DNA of 64,000 nucleotides from positions 1 to 64,000 of the forward strand of contig CAMBTP010000008.1 in the NCBI GenBank assembly GCA_945870855.1. The letters are read 5' to 3'. The DNA comes from Prosthecobacter debontii (GTDB taxonomy: Bacteria > Verrucomicrobiota > Verrucomicrobiia > Verrucomicrobiales > Akkermansiaceae). The notes below the pieces were generated by a model that saw nothing but the letters and a program-made list of their open reading frames with translations, did not search any database and was not told the DNA's origin. Positions 1-8,588 of the stretch are shown here, in pieces. How positions within the stretch are numbered: position 1 is the first letter of the stretch; every line of letters starts with the position of its first letter. Made by a program: the position numbers and the translations under genes.

Positions 1-78
1 GCGGTGGCGCGCACCCTGCTGCCAGCCGCTGGGCAGCGAGGGCGCAGCCCAGAACACGCGAGGGCGCGTGTGCTCCCC
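1..78. repeat. Paired-hairpin intergenic repeat, copy 1
   Basis: Two adjacent hairpins are visible. One (29-52) has a CTGGGC-A-GCG stem around an AGGG loop. The other (54-71) has an ACACGCG/CGCGTGT stem around AGGG. Bases 53-78 recur perfectly in inverted orientation at 63500-63525, where again a second hairpin with the same loop follows. A weaker third stem lies at 5-24. The common core GCG-CCCT-CGC in all four hairpins points to a repeat family, perhaps REP-like or a terminator/RNA-processing element. Its function is unknown. Confidence 0.7.
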
Positions 79-79
79 C

Positions 80-175
80 TTACTTTTTCTTTTTCTCCTT
101 CGCGGCATCGAGGGCTTCCTTGACCTTGGCTTCGAGGGACTCGTAGATGCCACAAATAAACTGCCAGGCATACAG
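80..175 (-). pseudogene. C-terminal gene remnant with lysine-rich tail
   Basis: A 31-codon open frame without an ATG, GTG or TTG start. It ends in a charged helix-like stretch with a KEKKKK tail directly beside the hairpin repeat. A stop codon lies immediately upstream (176-178). It reads like the last part of a protein whose 5' portion has been lost. No family is recognised. It could also be non-coding. Confidence 0.3.
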
Positions 176-671
176 TTAGTTTTGAGCTAAGATTTTGGGG
201 GTTCATGTCTTGAGCGCGAACATGCTGAATTGAGATAAATAAAGGGATTCGGAGTGGTAAAGAGGGTGATTTCCTCTGGAGTTAGTAGGGATGAAAACGG
301 GGGGAAGTTGGGGCAGGTTTTGGGGACAGAGGGTTGATCCAGGCGTATACCATTTGCCAAAAGTTCGTGCGCAAAAGTGAAGTGACAACAAAGTAGAGTG
401 CGCCGCAGGCTCTGGACTGCTGTGATTCTTCATTCACAGCTCTTAAGGACGGCTTTGTTTTACGGGACGACGGGTTGCTACCGGGTTACTTCGTTTTTCC
501 ATCAAGAACCTAAAAAGCTGCGGATGAGAACCGCAGCAGTCAAAAGCCTCCGGCGGCATGGATATGCGCAAGGACTTTTAGCAAACGGCCTAGTATTTTG
601 ACTTCAGCTAGGTGATGCGGTGACAGTTCCCGCTTGATTGTCCGCCCCCTAATCCCTAATCCCTTCTCCGC
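176..671. other. Intergenic region, no supported gene
   Basis: About 500 bp with only short open frames of unconvincing composition on both strands. No RNA gene, IS end or clear promoter was seen. Together with the adjacent remnant it may be a degraded gene region. Confidence 0.4.
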
Positions 672-1277
672 ATGGATGCCCGCCACCCTTATGAAATGAT
701 CCCGCTGTTTGCGGCGGGACTGCTGTTGGGTGTTTGGCTGATCAGCTCGCATCTGCTGATGCTCGCGAAACCGGCATTGGTGCAGGGATGGCTGAAAAAA
801 TTTCCGCGCCACGATTTGTCAGGGCAGATCATCCTCGGCATCAGCCTTGCGTGGTTTTGGCTGCTGGTCGCGCCAGAGGGCATGGGCAGGCTCAGTGAGC
901 TACGGATGGATCTCGGCGAGTTTAACAATATCAAGCCTATCCTGAGGCTGCTGGTGCCCGCCGCGCTGGTGATGGTTTCCATTAGTGTCCGCGATTTCCT
1001 GGCGGTGCGGGCATTGGGCGTGCTCGGGCTGATGATCGCGGCGCCCCTGCTGGATGCCGCTTTCCTGAAAGACCCTTCCAGCCGCCTGCTGATACCTATC
1101 TTCGCCTATGTCCTGCTGACGAGTGCCATGTTCTGGGTGGGTATGCCCTACCTGTTCCGCGACGCGGTGACATGGATTATTGCCACACCTAAAAGGTGGA
1201 ACATTGCTTGCCTATTGGGGCTTGGCTATGGCGCAGCTACGCTGATCTGCGCGTTCGCTTTTTGGCGGAATTACTAG
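672..1277 (+). CDS. Polytopic membrane protein, unknown function
   Basis: A 201-residue protein that is mostly hydrophobic, with about six predicted membrane segments, for example around residues 9-32, 52-68, 92-106, 112-128, 140-157 and 180-198. The only longer polar stretches are around residues 40-50 and 70-88. It is probably an inner-membrane protein. No catalytic or transport motif is recognised. Its stop codon overlaps the convergent lipoprotein gene by 4 nt, so the two genes share no intergenic space. Confidence 0.65.
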   Translation: MDARHPYEMIPLFAAGLLLGVWLISSHLLMLAKPALVQGWLKKFPRHDLSGQIILGISLAWFWLLVAPEGMGRLSELRMDLGEFNNIKPILRLLVPAALVMVSISVRDFLAVRALGVLGLMIAAPLLDAAFLKDPSSRLLIPIFAYVLLTSAMFWVGMPYLFRDAVTWIIATPKRWNIACLLGLGYGAATLICAFAFWRNY

Positions 1278-1456
1278 TAAACAGGAGCACCGGATTGGTA
1301 ATCCGAGTTACCGCCCCCTGCCTTCTCTTCCGCTTTTTTCTCCATCTCGGTGCCGAGAATGCGCAGGTCTCTTCCCATGCCGATGGTGGTATTGCAGGAT
1401 GACAGGGCCGCGAGAGCCATGATGCCGAATGCTACCGTTTTCAAAGTGCGTTTCAT
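1274..1456 (-). CDS. Entericidin-like small lipoprotein
   Basis: A 60-residue protein. It has a basic N-terminus (MKRTLK), a hydrophobic stretch and a lipobox (LAALSSC), so signal peptidase II should cleave before Cys21. The mature part begins CNTTIGMGRDLRILG, which matches the entericidin pattern of a tiny lipoprotein with Cys-Asn-Thr followed by a G..G.D motif. Entericidins are membrane-associated toxins or stress lipoproteins; whether this one is toxic is not shown. I chose the ATG at 1456 because a signal peptide follows directly, while the longer frame upstream has no such features. It may be cotranscribed with the acidic hypothetical gene upstream. Confidence 0.7.
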   Translation of the reverse strand: MKRTLKTVAFGIMALAALSSCNTTIGMGRDLRILGTEMEKKAEEKAGGGNSDYQSGAPVY

Positions 1457-1490
1457 GTGTGAGAAACCTTTTAACCACAGAATGAATTTG

Positions 1491-2681
1491 TCAACCTTTC
1501 TTGAATTCGCGGCGGAGTTCGATAATGCCGTCGCGAATGGCAAAGATTTCGTTGCGAAGGTTTTCGAGGGATGCGCAGGCGTCCGGGTCGTCTGCGGCTG
1601 CAATGATTTCACTACAGGCACCGACGGCGTCGTTGATCCAGTTCAGGCAGCGTTTTAAGACAGCGAGAACGAACCCGGCCTCCGGCTCGTAACCGCTGCC
1701 GTGCCCATGGAGCACGCCCGCCAGCTTGGCGCTGACCTGCATGAGATTGGAGACGAGGCGTTGCGCCGGGCTATCCTTATCATCGCTGCGGCTAACCAGA
1801 TCGAAGCAGCGCATGGCCACTTCGCGGGCTCTCGTCTGCAACGGATGGCTTGCGGCAAGCCAGTCATCATCGTCCTGGTTTTCATCCTGATCCTCATCGG
1901 AGTTACGCCATTCCTCTTGAAAATCTTGGTCATCATCAAAGTCCTCATCCTCGCCGTTTTCTTCGCGCTCCGCCATGGCTCCGAGAAGCCCGTCCCAGCC
2001 CATTACGAAAGCCTCTTTCCGCTCGCTGTCGTAGTCATCGATGTATTTTTCAAGAACCTCCTGATATGCGTCGCTGAGGCGGTCGGATTCCTTGAGTCGC
2101 TCCTCCCATTCGTATTCGTCGAGTTCGCCATGGCCGGTGACGGAGGTGCTTTCCGGGGAATCGTCCGGCTCGGTGCGGCGTATCACTTGGGCGAGGAAAT
2201 CACGCATTGCGCTGAGGTTCGCGAGTTTTTGTGCTTCCTCCTGATCCTCGTCCATCTGCCACTCACTGGCGGAGACTTTGAGATGGTAATCGGCCGCTTC
2301 GATGAGCACCCGCCCGTTGATTTCGCTGAACCACTCGATGTAGAGGACGTTGCTCCATTGGAAGGGGATTTCTTCGCCGCGCCGCTCGCACTCGTCCATT
2401 TCCTCCTCGGAAAGTTCCGGCACACGGGCTTTCCGCGAGGCGGTGATATCGCCGATGATGCCCGTTTGCTCGGTATCGAGTTTGGAGGCTTCAGGGCAGA
2501 CGCGCGGGTTGGGACTTTCAAACTCCAGTATGGTTCCCGCGAGATCCCGCCAACAGTCGCCGTTGAGAGAAAGAATCAATGGCTCATCGCGTCCCGCGAG
2601 CCAGATCTTGCCGGTGGTGAGTCCCTCGACGGTATTATCGATCAAGCCGTGCTCCACTGCTTCGTCCACTCGCCATGCCAT
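1491..2681 (-). CDS. Acidic conserved-type hypothetical protein
   Basis: A 396-residue soluble protein without signal peptide or membrane segments. Residues about 220-265 are extremely acidic (runs of D and E, such as EDEDFDDDQDF) and probably unstructured. They separate an N-terminal globular part from a C-terminal helical part rich in Ala, Leu and Cys. The opposite strand has a long open frame too, but the minus-strand reading has a natural protein composition. No family is recognised. It lies 34 bp upstream of the entericidin-like gene in the same direction. Confidence 0.7.
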   Translation of the reverse strand: MAWRVDEAVEHGLIDNTVEGLTTGKIWLAGRDEPLILSLNGDCWRDLAGTILEFESPNPRVCPEASKLDTEQTGIIGDITASRKARVPELSEEEMDECERRGEEIPFQWSNVLYIEWFSEINGRVLIEAADYHLKVSASEWQMDEDQEEAQKLANLSAMRDFLAQVIRRTEPDDSPESTSVTGHGELDEYEWEERLKESDRLSDAYQEVLEKYIDDYDSERKEAFVMGWDGLLGAMAEREENGEDEDFDDDQDFQEEWRNSDEDQDENQDDDDWLAASHPLQTRAREVAMRCFDLVSRSDDKDSPAQRLVSNLMQVSAKLAGVLHGHGSGYEPEAGFVLAVLKRCLNWINDAVGACSEIIAAADDPDACASLENLRNEIFAIRDGIIELRREFKKG

Positions 2682-2881
2682 GCGCGGGATGATCCCACCT
2701 TGTTTGCAAGCACGTCAAGCCAGCTGTTTTAGGCGGAACGAAAGCCCGTCAATAAATTCGCCTGCCCGGCATTGCTTTGTAATCCTCTGGCAAGGCTATC
2801 GCTTAATTCCTGCGCTTACGCTTGCCACCCGCCCGAGCTCCTGACAGATCAGGCGTGGAATGTGACTACATTCCTTTCCCG

Positions 2882-4543
2882 ATGAGCGAACTTACACATG
2901 GCACCCCGTTCGAAGCTCCCGAGTTGGAGGAAGTCGCGAGGCTTTTCCCCAGCTACGAGATCCTTGGGCTAATCGCGTGTGGCGGCATGGGTGCGGTTTA
3001 CCACGCGGTGCAAACCTCGCTTGAGCGCCCGGCGGCCATCAAGATCCTGCCGCGTGTGTTTTCCACGAATGAGGAGTTCCGCAAGGGTTTCGAATCCGAG
3101 GCGAAGGCGATGGCGAAACTGAACCATCCGAACCTGATCGGTGTGTATGACTTCGGCGAGGTGGAGGGGCTGCTGTTCATCGTGATGGAGTTTGTGGCAG
3201 GGCAATCCCTGCACCAGTCGGCACATGGCTGTGCCGTCGAACAAGCCGACGCGATCAATCTAGTTGTTGGCGTTTGTAATGGACTCGCGCACGCCCATGA
3301 GTTCGGCATCCTGCACCGGGACATCAAGCCTTCCAACATCCTGCTCGACAGTCAGATGAACCCGAAGATCGGAGATTTCGGTCTAGCGCGGCCGCTGGAG
3401 CGTCAGATCGAAGAGGGCGAGCAGATTTTTGGGACGCCGGGATATACGGCACCGGAAGTCTTGCGTCCTCCGTTCACGATCGACCAGCGTGCCGATATAT
3501 TCTCCGTGGGAGTGATGCTCCATGAGCTTCTAACAGGTTATTTGCCGGATGCAAATCCGCGCCCGGCCTCGCAGATCTGCGGGTGCAACCCGCGCCTCGA
3601 TGCGGTGATAACACGCGCCACCGACCCGAATCCGAACCGTCGCCAGATGAGTGCCATGGAACTCGGCAAAGAGCTGGTTAAAATCGCCGCCCTACCGAGC
3701 CGCACGCTGCGCACCGGCGCATCAGCGCCGCGTATTAAATCGATGGCGGGGGCATCTGCCTTTCCTAAGCCTATCTACGGTGCCCTTTCACGGCCAACTG
3801 CTGCGTCATTAAAACCCAAAGCGGCGAATTCCCCAGGCCCGCAGAAGCGGTTCAAACCAGCGAAGCCCCTCGCCAAGGAATCCTCGGGAACGGGTCTCGT
3901 GATTTTTCTCGTTGTCGCGTTGATCGTCGTTTTCATCGCCTTTTTCACTATCAAAGGCAATGAGGCCAAAACTCACGTGCCGGATTCCCCGCCCACAATG
4001 GCAGTGAAAGAGAAAACGCTGCCGCCCCTGAGCGCCGGGCCTGTGGATGATGAAGTAGTGGAACCCGATCCGGCGGATGTCCTGCGCCGTACCCGCTCAT
4101 CGATACGCACGCGAGTTGCGCCGTCCCTGGAGCGCCACCGGCTCGAGCTGAAGGACAACCTTGGAAATTATCAGAAGGCGATGGAATCCGCTGCGGAGGG
4201 GCTTTCCTTGAGGGATCGCGAGCGCATCAGCGAAACCCTTTCCGAAAATCTGCAGATTTGGGAAGGCCGCGGTCACAAGCTTTCGGAAACGCTTCCTACC
4301 GGCTTCAGGGAGGTTGAAGGGGCGCAGAATATGCACGCCAGTTATCTGAAAAAACAGGTGGCGATCCAGCAAGATCTCGAGCGCGAGATGATATCTCTCG
4401 CTGGCGTCTATGTGCTGGAACTGCAGAACCAGATCGAGCAAATCGGGAAGGATGGGAATGCCCGGACGGTCGATGCTTTGGAAGAGGAAGTTCGTGCTGT
4501 GGAGGGGAATTTGGAGAGCTTTCGGGAGAAGATTTCCGAGTAA
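2882..4543 (+). CDS. Membrane-anchored Ser/Thr protein kinase (PknB/Hanks type)
   Basis: A 553-residue protein. The N-terminal kinase domain (about 25-285) has the glycine loop GLIACGGMGAVY, the ATP lysine in AAIKIL (Lys54), the catalytic loop HRDIKPSN, DFGLAR and the activation-segment motif GTPGYTAPE, so it should be active. A basic Pro/Lys linker leads to one membrane helix (about 340-360, GLVIFLVVALIVVFIAFF). The C-terminal 200 residues are a charged, helical, probably coiled-coil domain outside the membrane. This is the usual layout of bacterial sensor kinases, but without PASTA repeats. I placed the start at the ATG of MSELTHG, because the longer frame upstream has non-coding character. 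It converges with the thioesterase gene, leaving 2 bp between them. Confidence 0.9.
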   Translation: MSELTHGTPFEAPELEEVARLFPSYEILGLIACGGMGAVYHAVQTSLERPAAIKILPRVFSTNEEFRKGFESEAKAMAKLNHPNLIGVYDFGEVEGLLFIVMEFVAGQSLHQSAHGCAVEQADAINLVVGVCNGLAHAHEFGILHRDIKPSNILLDSQMNPKIGDFGLARPLERQIEEGEQIFGTPGYTAPEVLRPPFTIDQRADIFSVGVMLHELLTGYLPDANPRPASQICGCNPRLDAVITRATDPNPNRRQMSAMELGKELVKIAALPSRTLRTGASAPRIKSMAGASAFPKPIYGALSRPTAASLKPKAANSPGPQKRFKPAKPLAKESSGTGLVIFLVVALIVVFIAFFTIKGNEAKTHVPDSPPTMAVKEKTLPPLSAGPVDDEVVEPDPADVLRRTRSSIRTRVAPSLERHRLELKDNLGNYQKAMESAAEGLSLRDRERISETLSENLQIWEGRGHKLSETLPTGFREVEGAQNMHASYLKKQVAIQQDLEREMISLAGVYVLELQNQIEQIGKDGNARTVDALEEEVRAVEGNLESFREKISE

Positions 4544-4545
4544 CG

Positions 4546-4956
4546 CTACTCCGTGTTTTTTCCGAAGCCCGCGGGCAGGCGCAGCGGTTTGCCTTCCGGC
4601 ATTTTTACGAGTGCCAGCGCCTGCCGAGCGGTGACAAGCAGCGCTCCATCCTCTTCGCGGCGCATCTCGAACTCGCACCAAAACCTGGCCGCACTCACCT
4701 CCCCGAGTTTCCCCCGGATTTCGATCCAATCGCCGAGTTTCGCTGGCTTTTTGTAATCCACCTCCGTCCTCGTCAGCACCGGGTAAATCCCCGTTTCCGA
4801 CATCCCACGCAGATCCATACCCAACGATGCAGCGAGTCTCGTCCGGCAGGTTTCGATCATCCGTAAGTAGGCGAGGTTATGCACCACGCCGCCGCAATCC
4901 GTATCGAAAAACATCACTTCCTCACGCGTCGCCATCTCGTTGATCGCTTCCTGCAT
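4546..4956 (-). CDS. Acyl-CoA thioesterase, hotdog fold (YbgC/FadM type)
   Basis: About 136 residues. The motif FFDTDCGGVVHNLAYLRM matches the active-site segment of 4-hydroxybenzoyl-CoA/YbgC thioesterases, where the Asp before the glycines is catalytic and HN packs on it. A later VDYKKPAKLGDWIEI segment is also typical of the family. It should hydrolyse acyl-CoA or aryl-CoA in the cytoplasm; the natural substrate is unknown. There are two plausible ATGs, at 4956 (MQEAINE) and 4935 (MATREE). The longer was kept because neither has a decisive ribosome-binding site. It is divergent from the secreted gene at 5042. Confidence 0.8.
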   Translation of the reverse strand: MQEAINEMATREEVMFFDTDCGGVVHNLAYLRMIETCRTRLAASLGMDLRGMSETGIYPVLTRTEVDYKKPAKLGDWIEIRGKLGEVSAARFWCEFEMRREEDGALLVTARQALALVKMPEGKPLRLPAGFGKNTE

Positions 4957-5041
4957 GCGGCCAGCCTTGCAGAAAAACATTCCAGTTCGCAATGTTCTCT
5001 TGTTTGGGAGCGTAAAAATACGTGAACCTTCGTTTGAGGCC

Positions 5042-6820
5042 ATGAAAATTCCCATCAGATCGTTTTTCACCGCCGTGATTTTCACCCTGATTGCGGGGAC
5101 GATCCGTGCGGAGCCTGTCTTCGTCCCGCCTACTGAGGCGATGCCGCCTTTCCGCAGGGACAAGCTTCCGATCGACACGGATGCTATGGTTTCCCTCTCG
5201 CAGACAATGACCCTGCTATCTCGGAGCGTCTCCATGACTGAGGCCCCGCAACTCCGCGCCGCCGCGCAGGCGCTCGCTCTCGCCCTCGCTCTTGATCCCG
5301 CGAACCCCTCCGCCCGGGACATTCTTTCCTCGATTTCCGGAAGGAAAAGCCTCGTCGATCCGGATCCGGAGGGTCTGACCCGCGCTAAGGATCAAGTCTG
5401 GCAACTCAACAAGTGGCTCGCCTCACCGCAGGCAGGCAACGATGGCAATCTCCTCGCCGCACTCCTTGGTGATACCGCCGCCGCGCTCGATCCCGAGCAT
5501 CCTGCGGCCTCGGAATGGAGGGAGTCTGGCGAGCGCGGGAAATGGGACGGCTGGGTGGCACCAATCACTGCGTTTGAGAAACGCAAGCCGATCGAGAAGC
5601 CGGCCCCCGATAACAAACTGTCCTTAGAGCTGAAATCCACCAGTGCTTCAATCAGGGCGGTCCTCTACGATTACCAACCGGTAACGGACACCTTCATCCT
5701 TGGACCAGTTACAGTAAGCATGAAGGCCAAATCTAAATCCGTAAGTGAGGAAGGCGAGGAGGAGGGCGAGCAACAAAGGGAAAACCTGTGGATCGATGTT
5801 TCCTGTGTCGAAGCGGTTCGATGGGATGTCTCCGAAAAAGTTTCGAAACCCATTCTCAACGCGCTAGCCAAGCTCAATAATGTGGATAAAAACCAACTAC
5901 CTCAGGTCGATATCCGTATCAGCACTGGAAAGGCAGGAACGTATTCTATCCGGCGCAATGGCGAAGATATGACGGGCCCGGGCTTCATTCTTGCAAACTC
6001 CGCTCTCACCGGCATCGCGCCCGAGGCGGTTTTTATCGGCCGCTTCGATAGCGAAGGTAAAAAACTGGAGCTACCCAATTTCTTCTGGCAAAAATTAACC
6101 ACCCTCGTGGACGCACCGGGCGGGAGGCTGGTGGTTCCCGCCGCCGCCGCCGAGTATCTTGCCGCCCTGCTGACCATGGAGAAACCGGAATTTTTCATGA
6201 AATTCGAGGTGCTGCTCGCCTCGTCGCCAGAGGAAGCCATCAGGCTTTGTGCGATGAAGCCGGATCCAGAACTCGCAGCCATCCTCGCGAGGTTCAAGGA
6301 AATCAAGGACAAGTCCGATGCCGCCGCGCTCGGCCCGTATCTTGCCAACGTTTACGTCCGCAAGCGCCTAGTTGAGATTTCCCAAGCCGCGCCTTACCAT
6401 CTTTCTGCCAAGCTCCTCGCCATCCAGGGCGCAGGTAGCCGTCCCCGCTCCGTTGATAAGAAAATCCTCGCCGCCGAAATTCTGGCGGCGATCGATCCTC
6501 TTAATGAATACGCGGAAATGGATCTGTTGGAGATGAACAAGGGGAAGATCGCCGCCATGGAGACGGCCTTGGAGGTATCCCGCGAACGTCTTGGCGGCAT
6601 CGAGCGCTACGCCGACATGCGCGACAAAGAGCTTATCAACACTCCTGAGGATGTGATCGCCGATCTGCGTGCGATGATCCGCGTCATCCACGACAGGAGA
6701 GAGTTATGGGAAAAAATCGACGATATATCCCGCTTCCACAGCGCATTCAGGAACACGAACCGCGTTTTACGCCGTGATCTGGCCTTGCTTACCGGAGACC
6801 AGTTACCGATAGAAAACTGA
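5042..6820 (+). CDS. Secreted hypothetical protein
   Basis: A 592-residue protein. The N-terminus (MKIPIRSFFTAVIFTLIAGTIRA) is a clear Sec signal peptide. The mature protein begins with a Pro-rich segment, then a helical region (about 45-115) that mentions AAAQALALALALDPANPSA, reminiscent of a single TPR-like unit. A central mixed region contains an acidic insert (EEGEEEGEQ, about residue 240). The C-terminal third is helical. No enzymatic motif is recognised. The start was placed at the ATG followed by the signal peptide rather than further upstream at 4940. It could be a periplasmic scaffold. The function is unknown. Confidence 0.75.
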   Translation: MKIPIRSFFTAVIFTLIAGTIRAEPVFVPPTEAMPPFRRDKLPIDTDAMVSLSQTMTLLSRSVSMTEAPQLRAAAQALALALALDPANPSARDILSSISGRKSLVDPDPEGLTRAKDQVWQLNKWLASPQAGNDGNLLAALLGDTAAALDPEHPAASEWRESGERGKWDGWVAPITAFEKRKPIEKPAPDNKLSLELKSTSASIRAVLYDYQPVTDTFILGPVTVSMKAKSKSVSEEGEEEGEQQRENLWIDVSCVEAVRWDVSEKVSKPILNALAKLNNVDKNQLPQVDIRISTGKAGTYSIRRNGEDMTGPGFILANSALTGIAPEAVFIGRFDSEGKKLELPNFFWQKLTTLVDAPGGRLVVPAAAAEYLAALLTMEKPEFFMKFEVLLASSPEEAIRLCAMKPDPELAAILARFKEIKDKSDAAALGPYLANVYVRKRLVEISQAAPYHLSAKLLAIQGAGSRPRSVDKKILAAEILAAIDPLNEYAEMDLLEMNKGKIAAMETALEVSRERLGGIERYADMRDKELINTPEDVIADLRAMIRVIHDRRELWEKIDDISRFHSAFRNTNRVLRRDLALLTGDQLPIEN

Positions 6821-6852
6821 TAATCCTTTGGCTAGGTTTCGCGCGGAACTTT

Positions 6853-7275
6853 CTATTTCTTGATCCGCCGCGGCGTCGCCCAGTGATCTACAGCAGGATC
6901 GACGACGAAATCCTTCGCCAACGCCTCGCGGCCAAGGAGCAGGCGGTGGATCATGGTCTTACGGCAGACGAGCGAGACAATCACGCGCTTCTCGATCCCG
7001 GCGAGCCGCAACTGAGTTTCCACGAAAATACGACTCGTTGGGCGACCGGTGGAAGAGCGCACTTTTTTCCGAGCGACAATGTTTTCTTCCAAGGTGATGA
7101 GTTTCTTTTCCTTGCGGTCGAGGCGGACGGTGAAACGCACGCGGTCTCCGGGCAGCTCGGTGATTTCCGCGCAGTCGATGGCACTGCTACGCGCGCCAGT
7201 ATCGGCCTTGGCCTTTACACGAAAGCCCCATCCGGGAAACTCCGCCCACTCGCGCCAGCCAATCGTCATGCTCAT
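6853..7275 (-). CDS. RimK-associated zinc protease-like protein (RimB/PF05618 type)
   Basis: A 140-residue protein with the features of the ATP-dependent zinc protease-like family: an early GWREWAEFPGWGF segment, the aspartic-protease-like KADTGARSSA motif and a late LLGREAL motif. Family members are retropepsin-like and are often encoded next to RimK-type ligases, where they are proposed to trim or process the glutamylated product. That context is present here, because the start codon overlaps the rimK stop by 4 nt (ATGA), implying translational coupling. The family name says zinc protease, but the DTG motif argues for an aspartyl-protease fold. Confidence 0.85.
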   Translation of the reverse strand: MSMTIGWREWAEFPGWGFRVKAKADTGARSSAIDCAEITELPGDRVRFTVRLDRKEKKLITLEENIVARKKVRSSTGRPTSRIFVETQLRLAGIEKRVIVSLVCRKTMIHRLLLGREALAKDFVVDPAVDHWATPRRIKK

Positions 7276-8465
7276 GACTCGCCGACTTTCGGTTTGGCAG
7301 GCAGCTTTTTCACCCTCCTGCGCTTACTTTTCTTTGCGGGGATGAGTCCCTTCATGTGATCGGATCTGCCGTAGCAGAGCAGGGTGTCATCGGCCTCCAG
7401 AACGCGGCAGCCCTTGGGGTTGGAAATAACCGTGCCCTTGCGGCGGAGGGTAAGCACCACCACGTCATGCTCGCGCAAACCTGTTTGCTCGATGGTCATG
7501 CCGACATAGGAACTGCCGATCGGGATGTGGATGTCCGCCACGGAATATCCCCGCGAAACAGTCAGGCGCTGGCGGATGTCGATTTCCGGAAATATCAATT
7601 GATCCACGATGTAGTCGATGATTTCACCCGCGATGTCGAGGCCTGTGGCTCCTTCGATGCCCTCAAGTCCGGGCGATGAATTCACCTCCATGATCTGCGG
7701 GCCGTCTTTTCCTTCCAACATGTCCACGCCACAAATCCGCAAGCCCATGATCTGCGCGGCGCGGACGGCGGCTTCCTCGTAAGCGGGATCGAGCGTGATG
7801 GCCTCGGCCTTTCCTCCACGGTGGACGTTGGAGCGGAATTCCTGCCCTTGCGCCACCCTTCGTATCGCGGCGACCACGCGATCCCCGATCACGAACGCAC
7901 GGACATCTTTGCCTTTGCTTTCGGCGACGAATTTCTGGAGCAGCACTTGCTGTTTGGTGGAGTGCAGGGTCTCGACGATAGCGCGCGCGATCTCTATCTT
8001 GTCGGCTAGGATCACGCCCACGCCTTGCGTGCCTTCGAGGAGCTTGATGATGACCGGTGCTCCGCCGACGCGTTGCAGGGCGTCTTCGAGGTCGCGCTTG
8101 TCATCGACGTAAGCGGAGGTGGGAATGCCGACATCGTGGCGGGAAAGAATCTGGAGCGAGCGCAGTTTATCGCGAGAGTTGCTGATACCCGCCGCCGTGT
8201 TGGGTGTGAAGACATCCATCTGCTCGAACTGCCGGACGACGGCGGTGCCGTAGCGCGTGATCGAAGTGCCAATCCGTGGCAATACCGCATCCGGTGTGCG
8301 CAGGGCTTTCCCATGGTAATAAAGCGCCGGATCGCCCTGATCGAGCGCGATGGTGAGGCGCTGCGTGTTGAGAACCTCGATCTTATGCCCTCGCTTCCGA
8401 CCCGCTTCGATAAGACGGCGGGTCGAATAGCACTGCGGAGAACAGGAAAGTATAGCTAGCTTCAT
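7272..8465 (-). CDS. rimK: RimK-type alpha-L-glutamate ligase with C-terminal RCK_C-like domain
   Basis: A 397-residue protein. Residues 1-300 match RimK, an ATP-grasp ligase that adds glutamates to the C-terminus of ribosomal protein S6 or to related substrates. The visible parts are MKLAILSCSP, the PRIGTSITRYGTAV loop, VIIKLLEGTQGVGV (ATP-grasp), and the metal/ATP-binding IMEVNSSPGLEGIE. Escherichia coli RimK is 300 residues. The extra segment (about 305-380, VADIHIPIGSSYVGMTIEQTGL to DTLLCYGRSD) looks like the RCK_C/TrkA-C ligand-binding domain of potassium-channel regulators. A Lys/Arg-rich tail follows. The fusion suggests control of ligase activity by a small ligand; that is inference. 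It is the first gene of a two-gene operon with the protease-like gene. Confidence 0.88.
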   Translation of the reverse strand: MKLAILSCSPQCYSTRRLIEAGRKRGHKIEVLNTQRLTIALDQGDPALYYHGKALRTPDAVLPRIGTSITRYGTAVVRQFEQMDVFTPNTAAGISNSRDKLRSLQILSRHDVGIPTSAYVDDKRDLEDALQRVGGAPVIIKLLEGTQGVGVILADKIEIARAIVETLHSTKQQVLLQKFVAESKGKDVRAFVIGDRVVAAIRRVAQGQEFRSNVHRGGKAEAITLDPAYEEAAVRAAQIMGLRICGVDMLEGKDGPQIMEVNSSPGLEGIEGATGLDIAGEIIDYIVDQLIFPEIDIRQRLTVSRGYSVADIHIPIGSSYVGMTIEQTGLREHDVVVLTLRRKGTVISNPKGCRVLEADDTLLCYGRSDHMKGLIPAKKSKRRRVKKLPAKPKVGES

Positions 8466-8588
8466 GGACGGGTGAAATGGACATGATGCATACGCCGCGC
8501 CAACAGCTTCGTCAAAGCAAAGTCAGCCTTTCCAAAAAGGAAAATGGCCGCCGCGCCGCGCGTAGGATGGGAATACGTTTAGGAACCA

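Noticed and set aside
203-601. Two short overlapping frames on opposite strands
   Set aside because: No coding character, no ribosome-binding sites and no recognisable domains.
1701-2732. 343-codon plus-strand frame
   Set aside because: It is antisense to the acidic hypothetical; its composition mirrors that gene.
4097-4729. Minus-strand frame across the kinase end
   Set aside because: Antisense to the kinase C-terminus and in conflict with the thioesterase gene.
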